From Cytophagaceae bacterium (GTDB lineage Bacteria > Bacteroidota > Bacteroidia > Cytophagales > Spirosomataceae): DNA of 64,000 nucleotides. Below, in pieces: positions 16,699-27,182 of this stretch (within the stretch, counting starts at the first letter, position 1; the number at the start of each line of letters is the position of its first letter). Both the position numbers and the translations under genes were made by a program. The notes beneath the pieces are model-generated. The model was not told the DNA's origin, ran no database searches, and saw only the letters and a program-made list of their open reading frames with translations. The stretch lies in the NCBI GenBank assembly GCA_005791165.1, contig SXXW01000028.1, positions 1 through 64,000 on the forward strand, in the 5' to 3' direction.

Positions 16699-19358
16699 CG
16701 ATTTGAAAAATAAAGCTCGCCTTTCAATCCACTCTCAGTAACCCCCCATTTCGAAGCGTCAAATGGCTTGTATTGAATATCCACAAAGTTGATTTCATAA
16801 AAATTCTTCCATGTTGTCTTTTCTCTATCTAACTTTCTAATTCGATTGGCCGAAACATTCATTACCTCTAACTCAATATGATTCTTATTCTTCAAAACTC
16901 CTTTGGGTATATTTAATTGATACGGCAAAGACCAAACGATACCCAAATCTTGCCCATTTATTTTTATCCGAACCCAATCACGAACCTGATCCAAATGCAA
17001 TATTTGACACGCCTTTATTTGTTCAGGCAACAAGTCAAAATCAAAGGCATAGGTGGCCTTACCCCAATAATCATGCGTGGAAGAATCCATCGTCCAAAAT
17101 GACATGGAATCTAATTGCTGGGATTTGAATAATTGCTTTGGAAAAGAGAGCGAAATTTTTTCGTTTTGCTCCAAGGGTACAAATACCTTGGGAATTGCCG
17201 ATTTTGCCAAAGCTCTTTTATCGGCCTTAGCAGACCGAACAATCACACTTTGTCCAGGCGCTAAAGACATGAAAAATTGCTTTTGTTTATTTAAGTGCTC
17301 CTTCAAAATTTTACCAGTCAATGGGTCTTCTATTTCCACATCTGAACCTGTTTTCGAAAGATTAATCATTCCCTCAGAAAAGTTTTTAGATAGGTTGGCG
17401 ATGAAATATTTTGCCCCTTCAGGAGACCTCTTCCGTAAAAATGATAAATTCAAATCCGCTATACTTTCACGGTTAATTTTAAAACGTTCCAACACATTGA
17501 TCGGATCCGAAACCCAGTGCATTAATACCGTTTGTTTGGCTGTATCCCAACGCGCTTTTTCCTCTTCTGTAAGACCAAAAGAATTTGGATTCAATGGCAT
17601 ATGTTCCAAGAAATAAACAGGCAGCCCTTGCTTCACCCATTTTGCCCATAACTCCATCGTTTCTAAGGATACATAATGAGGTGCCGGAATAAGTAAAATT
17701 TTATACTCATTTCCCGACACTGATTTCCAAGTTCTTCTGGAGGTAACTTGCAAAGACTTCATTAAATCATCCGAGATATAGTCCAATTGGTATCCCTTAT
17801 TTTGCATGTGCTCCGACCATTTTCCAAATGATGTATTGATCATCCAGTCTCGACTATTTGCATGTAAATCGAGCAAATGAATTTTACCCTTTCCATTTCT
17901 TTCATGCCAAATATCTTCCATCGGGAAGTACATCAATACATCAGAATCCGTCGGATCCTTTTGCAACATGGCTTGACATTTGTCAATGTACTTATTTAGT
18001 TCTGGCAAGGCTTCCCAAAAATGACTTTGGGGATTAAAATTAGTACTCGCATAAAATAACCAACCCGGCCAAGCAATTTCTGGGGGAGAATAAGTCGCCC
18101 CGTGGAAAAACAGGTGATTGACACCTCCAATAAACACTTGGTCTACGACAGGTTTTATCTGGGCCAATGAAACCTTAAAATGATTTCCGAGCCAAGTAGC
18201 CGTCTCCGCAGAAACCAATTTCTTACCCATTAAATTAGCCGCCGATGAAGCCAATTTCAAATTGCGAACATCGGGTATTCCATATCGCACCGTATCATAA
18301 TCAGGATCTACCCGATAACCCGGGATATCAAACGGTTTACTTCCAAAAAACTCAGTTTCAGGTATATCAACAGCCGCATAGATATCAATGAGATTCCCCG
18401 GTGAACCATGCGCTTGATTTCTACTTTGAAAACCCATCATTTTAATCCAATCAGCAAATGGATTTGAAAACTGGCTCAGCAATAACTGAGATATCGTCCG
18501 ATGATAATCCGCCCAAATCAAATTTTCACTTTCCGTTTCAGCTTTTGGCTTAGCCAACACATCCAAATGTTTTCTTAAGTCATAATGATTTAAACGGATG
18601 AATTCCGCAAAAAGTCCAGCGGTATAATTTGCCCCATACACCTCGTATGAATCGTTATATAAAGCCCTTAAAGGAGCATGAGACTTTTTCAATAAGGGCA
18701 CAAACGTTTCTCGATAATGCTCAAAAGCCGACTTAGAAAAATGGTCTATCACTAGACCTTCACCTCCTGGCGCAGCGCGTTTAACCTTTTGATTGGTTAA
18801 ATTTTGACTCAATATATACAATTTAGCCCCCGAACTTCCTGCTTGGAATTGAGTCTTTTTTTGACTGATGAGCTCTTGAGTGAATTGACCCGCCACATAG
18901 ACAGAAACAGCTTGGATGTCGCCTGTTGGGGCTTGCCACGATTGATTCGGACCTAACACAATTTCATCAATTTTATAGGCTTTAGCTGCTTCGGTCTTCG
19001 TGATTTGCGGACCACCTAATGGCCAACCCGTTCCTAAGGTCATATCGATGCCCAAGTGCAATCGCTTCGCTTCCTTTAAAACGAAGGCGAATTTTTGCTG
19101 CCAACCTACGCCCAAATAATTCTGAAAAGATGATTCAAAGCCTTTGGCACCATAAATTGGGATGATATGCAAACCGCCAAAACCCGCTTTTGCAAATGCT
19201 TCCAAATTGTGTGTGATCCCCTTTTCTGTCACTGCACTTCCAGGCCACCACCAATAAACCCAAGGCTTAGTGGTAGAAAAAACGACAGGATCCGAAGATC
19301 CTGCTGTTTTCAAAGAAATAAATATGACAAAAATGAGGATGAATCTTAATGATTTCAT
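16695..19358 (-). CDS. GH106-like glycoside hydrolase (alpha-L-rhamnosidase-type), exported
   Basis: An 887-residue secreted glycosidase from the ATG at 19358 (MKSLRFILIFVIFISLKTAGS, signal peptide); an earlier ATG at 19385 overlaps xylA and is less likely. The N-terminal barrel has the GH106-type signature PWVYWWWPGSAVTEKGITHNL with FGGLHIIPIYG and DMTLGTGWPLGGPQI. Later stretches (MLQKDPTDSDVLMYFPMEDIWHE; the C-terminal jelly roll with VWSLPYQLNIPKGVLK) also fit. GH106 enzymes release L-rhamnose; the family label is my recognition of these motifs, and the true substrate may differ. It lies 19 bases downstream of xylA. Confidence 0.82.
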   Translation of the reverse strand: MKSLRFILIFVIFISLKTAGSSDPVVFSTTKPWVYWWWPGSAVTEKGITHNLEAFAKAGFGGLHIIPIYGAKGFESSFQNYLGVGWQQKFAFVLKEAKRLHLGIDMTLGTGWPLGGPQITKTEAAKAYKIDEIVLGPNQSWQAPTGDIQAVSVYVAGQFTQELISQKKTQFQAGSSGAKLYILSQNLTNQKVKRAAPGGEGLVIDHFSKSAFEHYRETFVPLLKKSHAPLRALYNDSYEVYGANYTAGLFAEFIRLNHYDLRKHLDVLAKPKAETESENLIWADYHRTISQLLLSQFSNPFADWIKMMGFQSRNQAHGSPGNLIDIYAAVDIPETEFFGSKPFDIPGYRVDPDYDTVRYGIPDVRNLKLASSAANLMGKKLVSAETATWLGNHFKVSLAQIKPVVDQVFIGGVNHLFFHGATYSPPEIAWPGWLFYASTNFNPQSHFWEALPELNKYIDKCQAMLQKDPTDSDVLMYFPMEDIWHERNGKGKIHLLDLHANSRDWMINTSFGKWSEHMQNKGYQLDYISDDLMKSLQVTSRRTWKSVSGNEYKILLIPAPHYVSLETMELWAKWVKQGLPVYFLEHMPLNPNSFGLTEEEKARWDTAKQTVLMHWVSDPINVLERFKINRESIADLNLSFLRKRSPEGAKYFIANLSKNFSEGMINLSKTGSDVEIEDPLTGKILKEHLNKQKQFFMSLAPGQSVIVRSAKADKRALAKSAIPKVFVPLEQNEKISLSFPKQLFKSQQLDSMSFWTMDSSTHDYWGKATYAFDFDLLPEQIKACQILHLDQVRDWVRIKINGQDLGIVWSLPYQLNIPKGVLKNKNHIELEVMNVSANRIRKLDREKTTWKNFYEINFVDIQYKPFDASKWGVTESGLKGELYFSNR

Positions 19359-19377
19359 GCCTCTGTATTGATTTTTA

Positions 19378-20706
19378 TTAAACAAAACGACCTAATAAAT
19401 TTTCTAAATATTCTTGTTTGCCAGATATCATGGCAGGTTCGCCTAGCTCTACTGCAATTTGGTATAAGTCCTCTAATTTCAGCTTACCCGCTTCATAGTC
19501 CGCTCCTTTACCCGAATCAAAACTAGCATAACGAGCTGCTTTTAAGCGATCCAATTCACCATGCTTGGCTAATTTATCCGCAATAATTAAAGCTCTTGCA
19601 ATCGTATCCATTCCGCCAATATGTGCATAAAATAAATCAGCTGCATCCGTAGAATTTCTTCTGCGCTTCGCATCAAAATTTATTCCTCCTCCTGCTAATC
19701 CCCCTTGCTTTAAAATAATAGCCATTGCTTCTGCCCACTCATAAATATCAATTGGGAACTGATCGGTATCCCAGCCATTTTGATAATCGCCACGATTTGC
19801 GTCTATAGAAGCAAGCATTCCAGCATCAGATGCCACTTGGCATTCATGTGCAAACGTATGTCCAGCCAATGTAGCGTGATTAACCTCTAAATTTAAACCG
19901 AATTCAGAAAGCAAATTAAACTCCCTCAAAAACCCGATCACAGTAGCCGCATCATAATCATATTGATGTTTCGTGGGCTCACATGGCTTAGGCTCGATGA
20001 AAAACTTTCCTTTAAATCCATTTTTTCTAGCATAATCCACACAGGTATGAAGCATTTGAGCAAAATGCTCACGCTCACGTTTCATGTCTGTATTTAATAA
20101 AGTCATGTAACCTTCTCTACCTCCCCAAAACACATATCCATCACCGCCTAATTTGATTGTTGCATCGATCGCACCTTTTAATTGGGCCCCGGCGTGCGCG
20201 ACAACCTCAAAATTTGGATTCGTAGAAGCACCATTCATATAACGTTCATTCGAAAATAAGTTGGCCGTCCCCCACAATAATTTAACTCCGGATTCAGCTT
20301 GTTTTTTAGCAAAGATGTCAGAAATAAATGCTACTCGACTTGTAAATTCTTTGGGATCATTACTTTGATCTATCGCATCCACATCATGGAAACAATAAAA
20401 AGGAGCACCTATTTTAGTGATAAATTCAAAAGCCGCGTCTGCTTTATCGGAGGCTCTTTGACGTACATCGTTTGCGACATCCCACGGATAATGATGGGTT
20501 CCTGGTCCAAATGGATCAGCACCATTTCCACAAAACGAATGCCAATATGCAATGGCAAAACGCAAATGCTCTTTCATGCTTTTTCCGGCAATGACCCTAT
20601 TTTCATCGTAATAACGAAAAGCAAACGGATTGTCCGATTCTGCACCTTCAAATTTAATTTGACCAATGCCTTTGAAATATTCTTTTTGACCTAATATGAT
20701 ACCCAT
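19378..20706 (-). CDS. xylA: xylose isomerase
   Basis: Interconverts D-xylose and D-xylulose (and D-glucose and fructose). From the ATG at 20706 ([14 protein letters not shown]) the product has 442 residues, the class II length. The catalytic pair is in [10 protein letters not shown]. Metal ligands are in [30 protein letters not shown] and [19 protein letters not shown]. An upstream ATG at 20760 would add 18 residues not found in the family and overlap the putative promoter. No xylulokinase or xylose transporter is adjacent. A GH106-like gene follows in the same direction. Confidence 0.97.
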   Translation of the reverse strand: MGIILGQKEYFKGIGQIKFEGAESDNPFAFRYYDENRVIAGKSMKEHLRFAIAYWHSFCGNGADPFGPGTHHYPWDVANDVRQRASDKADAAFEFITKIGAPFYCFHDVDAIDQSNDPKEFTSRVAFISDIFAKKQAESGVKLLWGTANLFSNERYMNGASTNPNFEVVAHAGAQLKGAIDATIKLGGDGYVFWGGREGYMTLLNTDMKREREHFAQMLHTCVDYARKNGFKGKFFIEPKPCEPTKHQYDYDAATVIGFLREFNLLSEFGLNLEVNHATLAGHTFAHECQVASDAGMLASIDANRGDYQNGWDTDQFPIDIYEWAEAMAIILKQGGLAGGGINFDAKRRRNSTDAADLFYAHIGGMDTIARALIIADKLAKHGELDRLKAARYASFDSGKGADYEAGKLKLEDLYQIAVELGEPAMISGKQEYLENLLGRFV

Positions 20707-20738
20707 AATGATTAATGCGTTAATGTTATTTGTAATCT

Positions 20739-20772
20739 CAAAACTACAAATTCTACCCAAAAAAATAACAAA
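20739..20772 (-). promoter_or_regulatory. putative promoter of xylA
   Basis: Minus strand TAGTTTTG (20746-20739) fits TAnnTTTG. A TTTG (20772-20769) lies 22 bases upstream, the same spacing as in the putative rimP promoter. The leader would be about 25 bases. Confidence 0.45.
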
Positions 20773-20895
20773 ACCATTATATATTTAGTTGGCAAGTTTG
20801 AATTCCCATCCTATGATTCAACACCAATGCTAAAGTCCAAGACAGCTAAATCATATTTTTTTCTTATTTTTGAAAATATTACACCCAATAAATAT

Positions 20896-23253
20896 ATGCT
20901 AAAAAGAATAATAGCCATCGCATTCGTTGTCTCATCCGTTTTGCAATTAAATGCCCAAGGTCCGTCGAGCGTCACTTACAATGCAAATAATCGCTTCGAG
21001 CAATTAGAGTCCACCTTGCCCACTCCTAATTCGTATCGAACTGCGAGTGGTTCACCAGGAAAGGATTACTGGCAACAACGTGCAGATTATGACATTAAAG
21101 TGGAATTAGATGATATCAACCGCAAAATCATTGGTACTGAAACGATTACCTATTTCAACAATTCGCCTGATGAATTACCTTACATTTGGATCCAATTAGA
21201 CCAAAATATTTTCGAGAAAGGAACCATTAAGAAAACCTCTGCCACGGGAGATATAAATAAGGGAATCAGTGCCAGTATGTTTGAGGAATTAACGGACCCA
21301 AGAGAATACGGATATAAAATTACTTCAGTAAAGGATATCAAAGGTAACCCTCTAAAGCATACGATTAATCAAACGATGATGCGCATTGACTTGCCTGCGC
21401 CTTTAAAATCAGGTGGAAATATAAGTTTTTCGATCGACTGGAATTATTTAATTACTGAGTATTACGGCCGCTCGGGCTATGAACTTTTTCCGAAAGATGG
21501 AAATGCTAATTACTTCATTGCCCATTGGTTTCCTCGCTTAGCTGTATATAACGATGTATGCGGTTGGCAGCACAAACAATTCATAGGCCAAGGAGAATTC
21601 ACCTTGAATTTTGGTAATTATAAAGTAGCCATTACGGTGCCAAATGACCATGTGGTCGGTGCTTCAGGCGAATTGCAAAATGCATCGCAGTTAATGACGG
21701 CGGCCCAATTAAAACGTTGGGAGCAAGCCAAAACAGCGGTTAGACCTGTGGTCATTGTAACTCAAGCAGAAGCGGAAAAAGCTGAAAAAAACAAGCCAAC
21801 GGGTAAAAAGACATGGATATACAAAGCTGACAATGTACGTGATTTCGCATTTGCGAGCTCACGTAAATTCATTTGGGACGCGATGCAGGTCGACGTGGAG
21901 GGTAAAAAAGTATGGGCCATGTCATATTATTCTAAAGAAGGAAATCCACTTTGGGAAAAATACTCCACGATGGCGGTAGCTCATACGCTAAAATCTTATT
22001 CGAAAAGAACCATTGCCTATCCGTATCCCGTGGCTATTTCTTGCCATGCTACTTTAGGAGGCGGAATGGAATATCCGATGATTTCATTTAATGGGGGCCG
22101 ACCAGAAACGGATGGAACATATACAGAAAATACAAAAAATGGGATGATTGGCGTGATCATTCATGAGGTTGGACATAATTTTTTCCCCATGATTATCAAT
22201 TCGGATGAGCGCCAATGGTCATGGATGGATGAGGGTTTAAATACGTTTTGTCAGTATTTAGCAGAAATGGAATGGGATCGCAACTTCCCTGCGCGCCGTG
22301 GAGAGCCGCAAGACATTGTTCCTTACATGCGTTTAGATGCCAAAAACCAAGTGCCTATTATGGCCAACTCGGAAAACATTATGGATTTTGGAAACAATGC
22401 CTATGCAAAACCTGCCACTGCTTTAAATATCCTTCGTGAGACGGTTATGGGGAGAGAATTATTTGATTATGCCTTCAAAGAATATGCGCGCAGATGGGCT
22501 TTTAAACAACCCTATCCTGCAGATTTCTTTAGAACGTTAGAAGATGCTTCTGGCGTGGATTTGGATTGGTTTTGGAAAGGTTGGTTTTATGGCACTGAGC
22601 CGGTGAACCAATCCATTGAAACTGTGGAGTGGTTTGGTATAGACACACAAGATCCAGTAGCTAAAAAAGCGGGAGATAAAGCAGCGGCTGAAGCCAAGCG
22701 TCAAACGATTTCCAAAATCCGAAATAAAACAGACATTAAATCAACGGTAGTAGAAGAGAATCCAGACCTTACTGATTTCTATAATACGTATGATCGTTTT
22801 GCGCCCACGGATGCCGACAAGAAAAAGTATGAAGATTATATAGCTTCTTTAAATGACGATGAAAAAAAATTAGTGGCACAAGGAAAGAACTTTTACGTGG
22901 TTAATTTCAAAAATAAGGGAGGTTTGCCTATGCCAGTCATCATAAAATTGAATTATGAAGATGGTACCGAAGAGGTCTTGAGATTTCCAGCTGAAGTATG
23001 GAGATTGAACGATGTTGAGGCTAAAAAAATAATTCCCACGAGCAAAAAAGTGGTTAAGTGGACCTTGGATCCTTATTATGAAATTGCCGATATTGACACC
23101 GATGATAATGCATTCCCAAGGGAACCGGCTAAACCGACCAAAGTTCAATTATTTAAAGAACAAAAGAGATCTTACTCACTTGACAGAAATCCCATGCAGG
23201 ATGCGAAAAAAGCTAAAGAAGCAGCTGGAGCGGTGACAGGGTCAAAGAATTAA
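20896..23253 (+). CDS. M1-family zinc aminopeptidase, exported
   Basis: A 785-residue gluzincin with signal peptide (MLKRIIAIAFVVSSVLQLNAQ; start at 20896, the upstream ATG at 20827 giving an implausible leader). The domain order is an N-terminal beta domain, the exopeptidase-type motif GGGMEYPM, then the zinc site HEVGHN with the third ligand in WMDEGLNTF. A long C-terminal part ends in a basic Lys/Ala-rich tail. The protein should trim N-terminal residues of peptides in the periplasm or outside. A strong terminator follows 15-50 bases after the stop. Confidence 0.93.
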   Translation: MLKRIIAIAFVVSSVLQLNAQGPSSVTYNANNRFEQLESTLPTPNSYRTASGSPGKDYWQQRADYDIKVELDDINRKIIGTETITYFNNSPDELPYIWIQLDQNIFEKGTIKKTSATGDINKGISASMFEELTDPREYGYKITSVKDIKGNPLKHTINQTMMRIDLPAPLKSGGNISFSIDWNYLITEYYGRSGYELFPKDGNANYFIAHWFPRLAVYNDVCGWQHKQFIGQGEFTLNFGNYKVAITVPNDHVVGASGELQNASQLMTAAQLKRWEQAKTAVRPVVIVTQAEAEKAEKNKPTGKKTWIYKADNVRDFAFASSRKFIWDAMQVDVEGKKVWAMSYYSKEGNPLWEKYSTMAVAHTLKSYSKRTIAYPYPVAISCHATLGGGMEYPMISFNGGRPETDGTYTENTKNGMIGVIIHEVGHNFFPMIINSDERQWSWMDEGLNTFCQYLAEMEWDRNFPARRGEPQDIVPYMRLDAKNQVPIMANSENIMDFGNNAYAKPATALNILRETVMGRELFDYAFKEYARRWAFKQPYPADFFRTLEDASGVDLDWFWKGWFYGTEPVNQSIETVEWFGIDTQDPVAKKAGDKAAAEAKRQTISKIRNKTDIKSTVVEENPDLTDFYNTYDRFAPTDADKKKYEDYIASLNDDEKKLVAQGKNFYVVNFKNKGGLPMPVIIKLNYEDGTEEVLRFPAEVWRLNDVEAKKIIPTSKKVVKWTLDPYYEIADIDTDDNAFPREPAKPTKVQLFKEQKRSYSLDRNPMQDAKKAKEAAGAVTGSKN

Positions 23254-23270
23254 AATAAATTTGCGTGCAA

Positions 23271-23305
23271 AAAGCGTCTGAAATGATATCGATTTCAGAC
23301 GCTTT
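23271..23305. terminator. bidirectional terminator between M1 peptidase and TauE/SafE genes
   Basis: A perfect 14-bp stem (23271-23284 with 23292-23305, core AGCGTCTGAAAT / ATTTCAGACGCT) has a 7-base loop. It has T residues on the plus side (TTTTTT) and a shorter T run on the minus side. It serves two convergent genes. Confidence 0.85.
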
Positions 23306-23310
23306 TTTAT

Positions 23311-24060
23311 TTATACAAACCAAAGTTTCAAAGATGCGATCACTAAAACCAAAGCTAAAATCCATTTTACTTTTTGATTTGAAGCAATTTTGGAGCCCCA
23401 ACTCGCACCGATGAATCCGCCAATTAATGAGGCGATGAGCCAATACAGCATTTGAGATTGATCGAGTGGAATCCAGCTTTTCAGACCAGCTAAACCAGAG
23501 ACGGAATTTACAAAAATAAATAAAGCAGATACGGCCGCGGCTTCTTTAAGGGTAGCCCAACGAAATAGCAATAACAATGGGCTTAAAATTATTCCCCCAC
23601 CGATGCCAATCATGCCGGATAACAATCCGATGATTCCTCCGATAAATACCCCAAAAACAGGAATTAATGGGTTTAATTTTTGTTCTTTTAGTTGGTTTAC
23701 CATTCGAATCACCGCCATCAACAAGCAAAATCCTAATATCTGTTTATAAGTAGAATCTGTTAATGGAATTTTTGCCCCAAAAAATGCAGCCGGAATGGAT
23801 CCTAGTGCAAATGGCCAAAAAAGCTTCCATTTAAAAAAACCTTGTCGGAAAAATGCAATAAAAGACATCAGGGAAACACCAAGATTTAAAAGCAAAGCTG
23901 TCTGTTTCATGATGGAAGGAGCAATGGCAAAAATAGCCATCACGGCTAAATAACCGCTCGCACCTCCGTGTCCAACTGATGCATATAAAAAGGCCATAAT
24001 GGCCAATAACAGAATTAGCGACTCTGATTGAAACGCGAAATCAAACAATAATGGGGGCAT
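23311..24060 (-). CDS. TauE/SafE (TSUP) family membrane permease
   Basis: A 249-residue membrane protein with about eight hydrophobic segments and the paired TSUP motifs: GHGGASGYLAVMAIF in the first half, and IGLLSGMIGIGGGIILSPLLLL in the second. Members export or import sulfite, sulfoacetate or other organosulfur anions; the substrate here is unknown. Downstream of crtB on the same strand (6 bases apart), so probably in the crtI-crtB transcript, although no functional link to carotenoids is known. Confidence 0.9.
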   Translation of the reverse strand: MPPLLFDFAFQSESLILLLAIMAFLYASVGHGGASGYLAVMAIFAIAPSIMKQTALLLNLGVSLMSFIAFFRQGFFKWKLFWPFALGSIPAAFFGAKIPLTDSTYKQILGFCLLMAVIRMVNQLKEQKLNPLIPVFGVFIGGIIGLLSGMIGIGGGIILSPLLLLFRWATLKEAAAVSALFIFVNSVSGLAGLKSWIPLDQSQMLYWLIASLIGGFIGASWGSKIASNQKVKWILALVLVIASLKLWFV

Positions 24061-24066
24061 GATGTA

Positions 24067-24885
24067 TTATTTACGCAACAATAATTTGACATAAATATAA
24101 AATTTTTCCCAGTCGGGAACACGAATTCTCTCTTCTTTGATTCTTCCGGCAGGTAAGGCTTTTATTCTTTCAAATAAACGAATGTAATATTCAAAGGCCA
24201 GTAGAACTCCCTTCTTTGCGACTTCGGGAAGGCCATTGATTCCTCGTAAACCGGCATCAAAATCCAGCTGAATGTCGTCTTCTATTTCGCGCTTTTCCTC
24301 ATCGGTAAACGTATTAAAATCGATATTTGGGAAATATACACGTCCCCGCTCTTCATAATCTGAACGAATGTCACGAAGGAAATTTATTTTTTGAAATGCG
24401 GAACCTAGGGCACAAGCATCTGATTTCAGTGCTTCATATTCGGATGGATTTCCAGCACAAAAAACACGTAGGCACATTAACCCAACGACCTCGGCTGATC
24501 CATAAATATAGCGTTTATATTCCTCAGGATTATAATGAGTTTCTGTTAAATCCATTTCCATGGAATACAAAAAAGCCTCGATGAGATCATGCTCCATGTT
24601 GAATTCATTGACAACCCACTGGAATGAGTGCAAAATGGGATTTAGACTGATTTTCTCCTCGATCGATTGATATGTATCCGCTTTAAATCGGGCTAATAAT
24701 TCCTTTTTATCATGTGTGTGAAAAGTATCCACAATCTCGTCGGCCAATCGTACAAAGCCATAAATGGCATAAATGGCATCATGAACTTTCGTATCCAAGG
24801 TCCGTATTCCCAATGAAAAGGAAGTGGAGTATGCCCGAGTTAATAATTTACTAGAAGCAAGCGATACTTTTAAATATAAATCCAT
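24067..24885 (-). CDS. crtB: phytoene/squalene synthase
   Basis: Condenses two prenyl diphosphates, most likely two GGPP to phytoene. The 272 residues contain the first Asp-rich motif LADEIVD (DxxxD), the trans-prenyltransferase signature GLMCLRVFC, and the second Asp-rich motif NFLRDIRSDYEERGRVYFP. The neighbour 6 bases upstream is a phytoene desaturase, which favours phytoene over squalene. Later pathway genes (cyclase, hydroxylase, ketolase) are not in the window. Confidence 0.93.
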   Translation of the reverse strand: MDLYLKVSLASSKLLTRAYSTSFSLGIRTLDTKVHDAIYAIYGFVRLADEIVDTFHTHDKKELLARFKADTYQSIEEKISLNPILHSFQWVVNEFNMEHDLIEAFLYSMEMDLTETHYNPEEYKRYIYGSAEVVGLMCLRVFCAGNPSEYEALKSDACALGSAFQKINFLRDIRSDYEERGRVYFPNIDFNTFTDEEKREIEDDIQLDFDAGLRGINGLPEVAKKGVLLAFEYYIRLFERIKALPAGRIKEERIRVPDWEKFYIYVKLLLRK

Positions 24886-24890
24886 ATTCG

Positions 24891-26366
24891 CTAATTTAAT
24901 TCTTTATGCACTTCTGAGGCAACCACCAATCCTGAAATAAGTGATGGAGGAACCCCAGGTCCGGGAACGGTCAGTTGGCCCGTGTAATACAAATTTTTAA
25001 GATTTTTATTTTTCAAAGAGGGCTTCAAAATCGCTGTTTGCATGAGCGTATTAGCCAAACCATAGGCATTTCCTTTGAAAGCATGGTAATCATTTTTAAA
25101 GTCCTTGTGTGCATAAGAGCGCTTATAGACGATTGAATCTCGAATGCTAACGCCACAATATTCCTCTAGTCGGTCCATCAATTGGCCAAAATATTTTTCT
25201 CTCACCTCCTCATTATCCGCTAAATCTGGCGCAACGGGAATTAATAAAAATATGTTTTCACAACCTTCCGGAGCCACAGAAGGATCCGTCACGGAAGGGG
25301 CTGAAACATAAAATAAGGGGTCGGAAGGCCATTGAGGATCTGTATAAATTTCGTGTGAGTGAATTTTAAAATCGCGGTCAAAAAATAAATTATGGTGTTT
25401 TAATCGAGGAATACGTTTAGAAATACCTAAATAAAACAATAAAGAAGACGGTGCCATCACTCTTTTATCCCAATAACTTTCATCATAATTGCGATAGTTT
25501 TCGCCTAACACTTCTTCTACATGGTGGTAATCTGCACTGGCCACGACAGCATCGGCTTCATGAAATCCTGATTTTGTGTAAACCCCTTTGACCTTGGACC
25601 CATCCATCTCAAATGAACTGACTTCAGCATTATAGGTAATTTTAACTCCCATTTCTTCCGCTAGGGAAACCATGCCTTTGACAATTAAATGCATTCCGCC
25701 CATTGGGTACCAAGTTCCTAATTTAATTTCGGCAAAATTCATTAAGCTATACATCGCCGGTGTATTTTGAGAAATCGCACCTAAAAATAAGATGGGGAAT
25801 TCCATTAATTTTAAAAGCGTAGACGACTTAAAGAATTTTCTGATGTGTGTATAGAACGATTGAAAAACGTCTAATCTTAACACATCGATCAACAAGCCAA
25901 TGCTTAAGAATTCGGTGATTTTACGAGATGGTTTCCAAACAAACTTCTGAATACCCACTTTATATTTGTAAGAGGCTTGATCTAAAAACTGATCTAATGA
26001 ATGAGCTGCACCCTTTTCATACGATTCAAAAAGATCACGTAAATCTGAATAATTGGCAGGCAAGTCGATTACCTCGTCTTTGGATAAAATAACTGAATAG
26101 GACGGATCAAGTCGAATTAAATCATAATAATCCGATGGTTTTTTCCCAAAGCGTGCAAAATAAGTTTCAAAAATATCGGGCATCCAATACCAACTTGGCC
26201 CCATATCGAACATGAATCCTTTTTCAGAAAACACGCGCGCGCGGCCACCCGCCATTTCATTTTTTTCTAAAATTTCAACTTGATAGCCTAAATCAGCTAA
26301 GGCTGTGGCGGTAGATAGTCCGGAAAATCCGGCGCCAATGACAATTATTTTTTTGCTCTTATTCAT
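24891..26366 (-). CDS. crtI: phytoene desaturase
   Basis: FAD-dependent CrtI-type desaturase of 491 residues from the ATG at 26366 (MNKSKKIIVIGAGFSG). The N-terminal dinucleotide fold is VIGAGFSGLSTATALADLG with LEKNEMAGGRARVF. The CrtI-type substrate region has FDMGPSWYWMPDIF. The C-terminal FAD signature is YYTGQLTVPGPGVPPSLISG. An ATG at 26384 would lie inside the putative promoter. Product range (neurosporene, lycopene or further) cannot be read. First gene of a crtI-crtB-tauE-like run. Confidence 0.94.
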   Translation of the reverse strand: MNKSKKIIVIGAGFSGLSTATALADLGYQVEILEKNEMAGGRARVFSEKGFMFDMGPSWYWMPDIFETYFARFGKKPSDYYDLIRLDPSYSVILSKDEVIDLPANYSDLRDLFESYEKGAAHSLDQFLDQASYKYKVGIQKFVWKPSRKITEFLSIGLLIDVLRLDVFQSFYTHIRKFFKSSTLLKLMEFPILFLGAISQNTPAMYSLMNFAEIKLGTWYPMGGMHLIVKGMVSLAEEMGVKITYNAEVSSFEMDGSKVKGVYTKSGFHEADAVVASADYHHVEEVLGENYRNYDESYWDKRVMAPSSLLFYLGISKRIPRLKHHNLFFDRDFKIHSHEIYTDPQWPSDPLFYVSAPSVTDPSVAPEGCENIFLLIPVAPDLADNEEVREKYFGQLMDRLEEYCGVSIRDSIVYKRSYAHKDFKNDYHAFKGNAYGLANTLMQTAILKPSLKNKNLKNLYYTGQLTVPGPGVPPSLISGLVVASEVHKELN

Positions 26367-26381
26367 CAAAAAAGGATTAGA

Positions 26382-26389
26382 CAAATATA
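26382..26389 (-). promoter_or_regulatory. putative -7 box of crtI
   Basis: Minus strand TATATTTG fits TAnnTTTG, 16 bases before the chosen crtI ATG. It follows the terminator of the upstream sigma-factor gene, so an independent promoter is needed here. No clear -33 element is seen. Confidence 0.35.
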
Positions 26390-26421
26390 TTAAATTTTAA
26401 CGTTTCAATTTTGATAAAAAG

Positions 26422-26448
26422 AAAAAGTCAGACAATATCTGACTTTTT
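26422..26448 (-). terminator. intrinsic terminator after the ECF sigma-factor gene
   Basis: A perfect 11-bp stem AAAAAGTCAGA / TCTGACTTTTT with a 5-base loop (26422-26432, 26438-26448) runs into a T-rich tract on the minus strand. It lies 37 bases past the stop at 26485. Confidence 0.8.
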
Positions 26449-26484
26449 ACTATTCTAATCTGTTAACCAAAAAACTATAAAACT

Positions 26485-26988
26485 CTATGCGTACATTTTA
26501 AGCGAACTTTTAAGAAGTTTTCTTGCAATGTGTATTCTATTTTTAACGGTTCCAATCGGTAAATCAAGCTCTTCAGCAATTTCATGGTATTTAAATCCCT
26601 GAAAATACATCAAGAAAGGAACTCGGTAAATTTCTTCTGTAAGGCAAAGTGCCTTATCTATATCTTCCTTAATAAAATGGTTGACCGCATTATTTTCTTG
26701 TAAAGAATCACTTGAATTTATAAAATGTAAATTTTCAGTGGTATCGATAAAAGTATTTCTTCGGACCATTCGTTGGTATTGTGTGATAAACGTATTTTTC
26801 ATGATGGTAAATAACCATGCTTTCAGGTTTGTTCCATCCGAATATTTTTCACGATTGGTATAGGCTTTTACCAAAGTGTCCTGAACCAAATCATTTGCAT
26901 CATCTGAATCCCTAGTCAAACGCAAAGCAAATGGCTTCAAAAACTTAGAAAAATTACCTACTTGGTAAGAAAATTCTAGCGCAGTCAT
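26485..26988 (-). CDS. ECF-type RNA polymerase sigma factor near carotenoid genes
   Basis: A 167-residue sigma factor with region 2 (DANDLVQDTLVKAYTNREKY, LKAWLFTIMKNTFITQYQR) and region 4 (LTEEIYRVPFLMYFQGFKYHEIAEELDLPIGTVKNRIHIARKLL). No anti-sigma gene is adjacent. It is encoded just upstream of crtI-crtB, separated by a terminator. Bacteroidota often carry such sigma factors by their carotenoid genes, where light or stress control is suspected. A TATATTTG box at 27018-27011 could be its promoter. Confidence 0.9.
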   Translation of the reverse strand: MTALEFSYQVGNFSKFLKPFALRLTRDSDDANDLVQDTLVKAYTNREKYSDGTNLKAWLFTIMKNTFITQYQRMVRRNTFIDTTENLHFINSSDSLQENNAVNHFIKEDIDKALCLTEEIYRVPFLMYFQGFKYHEIAEELDLPIGTVKNRIHIARKLLKSSLKMYA

Positions 26989-27182
26989 AAACGTGTTTTT
27001 TTTTGTTTAACAAATATATAAAAAGATTAAACAAAAAATATATTTTCCAAAAAAAATTTAATCTAGCTATTTCGATCATTTAACATCGAATTTGCCCGAT
27101 AAATCCATTTGATTCCAATAAATGCTCTTTTTTGACACTTTATTTATATTTTTACTCTCTTATTTATTTTTGTTTCTGTTTA

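Noticed and set aside
19359-19385. Start of the GH106-like gene at the ATG at 19385
   Set aside because: It would overlap the end of xylA and place nine polar residues before the signal peptide; the ATG at 19358 begins the leader directly.
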